This document shows positions 5,872 through 7,281 of a stretch of DNA of 7,281 nucleotides, piece by piece (positions within the stretch are counted from its first letter, which is position 1; each line of letters opens with the position of its first letter). A program made the position numbers and the translations under genes. The DNA comes from an uncultured Eubacteriales bacterium (lineage in GTDB: Bacteria > Bacillota > Clostridia > Oscillospirales > Oscillospiraceae). The notes under the pieces were generated by a model. That model ran no database searches. It saw only the letters and a program-made list of their open reading frames with translations, and had not been told where the DNA came from. Location: contig URVR01000086.1 in NCBI GenBank assembly GCA_900551355.1, positions 1 to 7,281 on the forward strand, given 5' to 3'.

Positions 5872-7086
5872 ATGACCAACGCCTGTCGAAAGGATTTCCC
5901 CCTGCTGATGGCGCAGGATATCGCCTATCTGGACAACGCGGCCACGGCCCAGCGGCCCCAGTGCGTGCTGGACGCGGTGCGCCGCTTCTACTGTGAGCAG
6001 AACGCCAACCCTCTCCGGGGCCTGTACCCCCTGAGCATCGCGGCCACCGACGCCTATGAGAACGCACGGGAGGCGGTGCGCCGGTTCCTGAATGCGAAGA
6101 GCACGGCGGAGATCGTGTTCACCCGCAACACCACCGAGGGCCTGAATCTGGTGGCGTACAGCTACGGCCTCAGCCATATCCGAGCCGGGGACGAGGTGGT
6201 GGTCTCCATTCTGGAGCATCACAGCGACCTGCTGCCCTGGCAGATGGTGTGCCGCCAGACCGGCGCGTCCCTGAAATTCCTGGACTGCGAGCCGGACGGC
6301 AGCCTGGACCTGAACAAGGCCGAGGCCCTCATCACCGACCGGACGAAGCTGGTGGCCGTGACCCACGTCTCCAACGTCATCGGCCGCGTCAACCCCATCC
6401 GCCAGCTGGCGGACATGGCCCATAAGCACGGCGCGGTGCTGGTGGTGGACGGCGCCCAGAGCACGCCCCACATCCCCGTGGACGTGCAGGCGCTGGACGC
6501 GGACTTCCTGGCCTTCTCCGGCCACAAGGTCTACGGCCCCATGGGCATCGGCGTGCTGTACGGAAAGCGCGCCCTGCTGGAGGAGATGCCCCCGTTCCTC
6601 ACCGGCGGCGAAATGATCGAGTCCGTCAGCCGGGAGGGCGCGGTGTTCGCGGAGCTGCCCCACAAGTTCGAGGCCGGCACCGTCAACGCCGCCGGCGCGG
6701 CGGGGCTCCACGCCGCCATCGACTATGTGCAGTCCGTGGGCTTCGAGGCCATGCACCGGCAGGAGCTGGCCCTGACGCAGCGGACGCTGGCGGGCATGGC
6801 GGACATGCCCCACATCCACGTCATCGGCTCGGATAAGCCGGAGGAGCACAACGGCATCGTCACCTTCACCGTGGAGGGCGTCCATCCCCATGATGTCAGC
6901 GAGATCCTGGCCTGCGACGGCGTGGACGTCCGGGCGGGCCACCACTGTGCCCAGCCGCTTCTGCAGCATCTGGTCTTGAGCGCCACGGTGCGGGCCAGCT
7001 TTGCCTTCTACAACACGGAAAACGAGGTGGATCGCCTGCTGCAGAGCCTGTCCACCATCAGGGAGCGTATGGGCTATGGAAACTAA
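5872..7086 (+). CDS. sufS: SufS, group II cysteine desulfurase, 404 aa
   Basis: SufS is a PLP-dependent cytosolic enzyme that converts L-cysteine to alanine and a protein-bound persulfide, the sulfur source for Fe-S cluster assembly. Visible residues are the PLP-binding Lys219 in FSGHKVYGP, Asp193 and Gln196 in VVDGAQ, His116/His117 in LEHHSDLLPWQ, the catalytic Cys359 in RAGHHCAQPLL, and the substrate-binding Arg374 in TVRASFAFYNT. The RAGHHCAQPL context marks the SufS/CsdA class rather than NifS/IscS. The length is typical. ATG 5872 has GGAGGT (5859-5864) 7 bases upstream, inside the end of sufD. The gene overlaps sufU by 11 bases, which fits coupled expression of the enzyme and its sulfur acceptor. 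Confidence 0.98.
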   Translation: MTNACRKDFPLLMAQDIAYLDNAATAQRPQCVLDAVRRFYCEQNANPLRGLYPLSIAATDAYENAREAVRRFLNAKSTAEIVFTRNTTEGLNLVAYSYGLSHIRAGDEVVVSILEHHSDLLPWQMVCRQTGASLKFLDCEPDGSLDLNKAEALITDRTKLVAVTHVSNVIGRVNPIRQLADMAHKHGAVLVVDGAQSTPHIPVDVQALDADFLAFSGHKVYGPMGIGVLYGKRALLEEMPPFLTGGEMIESVSREGAVFAELPHKFEAGTVNAAGAAGLHAAIDYVQSVGFEAMHRQELALTQRTLAGMADMPHIHVIGSDKPEEHNGIVTFTVEGVHPHDVSEILACDGVDVRAGHHCAQPLLQHLVLSATVRASFAFYNTENEVDRLLQSLSTIRERMGYGN

Positions 7087-7232
7087 CCGCTTTTACAACG
7101 AGATCCTGACGGAGCACAACCTCCACCCCGAGTTCAGGCACGACCTGCCGGACGCCGACATCGAGCTGGCGGGCGTCAACCCCAGCTGCGGCGATGAGAT
7201 ACGCCTGAAGCTGAAGACCGACGGCGATATCA
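7076..7232 (+). CDS. sufU: SufU, Zn-dependent sulfur-transfer protein, 3'-truncated by contig end
   Basis: SufU accepts persulfide sulfur from SufS and hands it to the SufBCD scaffold in Gram-positive bacteria. Only the first 52 residues are genomic. They contain the IscU/SufU-type opening YNEILTEHNLHP and the motif GVNPSCGDEI, in which Cys38 and Asp40 correspond to the zinc ligands Cys41 and Asp43 of B. subtilis SufU. The other two cysteines and roughly 90-100 residues lie beyond the contig. ATG 7076 is inside the end of sufS, with GGAG (7062-7065) 10 bases upstream. The frame appears to continue as SYTHLTLPTIA and then stop, but those residues are translated adapter from 7233 on. The proper protein end is unknown. 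Confidence 0.92.
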
Positions 7233-7281
7233 CTGTCTCTTATACACATCTGACGCTGCCGACGATCGCATAAGTGTAGAT
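7233..7281 (-). other. Illumina Nextera P5-side adapter with i5 index (artefact)
   Basis: This is library adapter in reverse-complement orientation. Bases 7233-7251 are the mosaic end CTGTCTCTTATACACATCT, 7252-7265 (GACGCTGCCGACGA) the read-1 segment, 7266-7273 (TCGCATAA) the index, and 7274-7281 (GTGTAGAT) the start of the P5 primer complement. From memory the index is Nextera i5 S522 (TTATGCGA) reversed. Genomic DNA ends at about 7232. The peptide SYTHLTLPTI on the + strand and MCIRDS on the - strand are translations of it. Confidence 0.98.

Noticed and set aside
5569..6969. 466-aa minus-strand frame opposite sufD/sufS
   Set aside because: A shadow of sufS with clear PLP-enzyme motifs on the plus strand; no recognisable domain of its own.
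7058..7249. Small minus-strand protein starting MCIRDS
   Set aside because: Its start lies in the adapter and the rest is antisense to sufU and sufS.
7233..7251. Tn5-like 19-base end repeated inverted at both contig ends (31-49 and 7233-7251), resembling a transposon
   Set aside because: These are the engineered mosaic ends of the tagmentation kit joined to P7/P5 primer sequence, not a natural mobile element.

Overview
This window is a metagenome-style assembled contig. Genomic DNA runs from about base 50 to base 7232, and both ends are Illumina Nextera library adapters with index sequences. The DNA is GC-rich and almost fully coding on the + strand. Gene order sufC-sufB-sufD-sufS-sufU, a short SufD, a SufU-type scaffold, and an ECF sigma factor paired with a membrane protein all suggest a high-GC gut-type clostridium (Oscillospiraceae/Ruminococcaceae-like). 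The taxon is inferred from gene content only; no marker gene is present.

Layout, left to right. (1) Bases 1-49 are P7-side adapter. (2) Bases 52-843 hold a LysR-family regulator whose first part is cut off by the contig end. (3) Bases 844-1015 hold a strong terminator hairpin enclosed by a second outer inverted repeat, then a likely ECF-type promoter with a tandem TTCCCA motif. (4) Bases 1016-2649 are a two-gene unit: a 158-aa ECF sigma factor, overlapping by 4 bases (ATGA) a 386-aa single-pass membrane protein that is probably its anti-sigma factor. (5) A GC-rich terminator (2666-2703) closes that unit, and a perfect-consensus sigma-A promoter (TTGACA, 17 bases, TATAAT) opens the next. (6) Bases 2789-7232 are a compact suf operon for iron-sulfur cluster assembly: sufC, sufB, sufD, sufS and a truncated sufU. 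(7) Bases 7233-7281 are P5-side adapter.

How the genes work together. SufS takes sulfur from cysteine and passes it through SufU to the SufBCD scaffold, where SufC supplies ATPase activity and SufB/SufD carry the nascent Fe-S cluster. The catalytic residues known from the families are visible in SufC, SufB, SufS and the start of SufU. The sigma/anti-sigma pair is a separate signalling unit, and nothing in the sequence ties it to control of suf. I found no mobile element, CRISPR, RNA gene or clearly novel system. The most useful observations are the adapter ends with the false proteins they create, the nested terminator structure, the sigma partner without a zinc motif, the consensus suf promoter and the shortened SufD.
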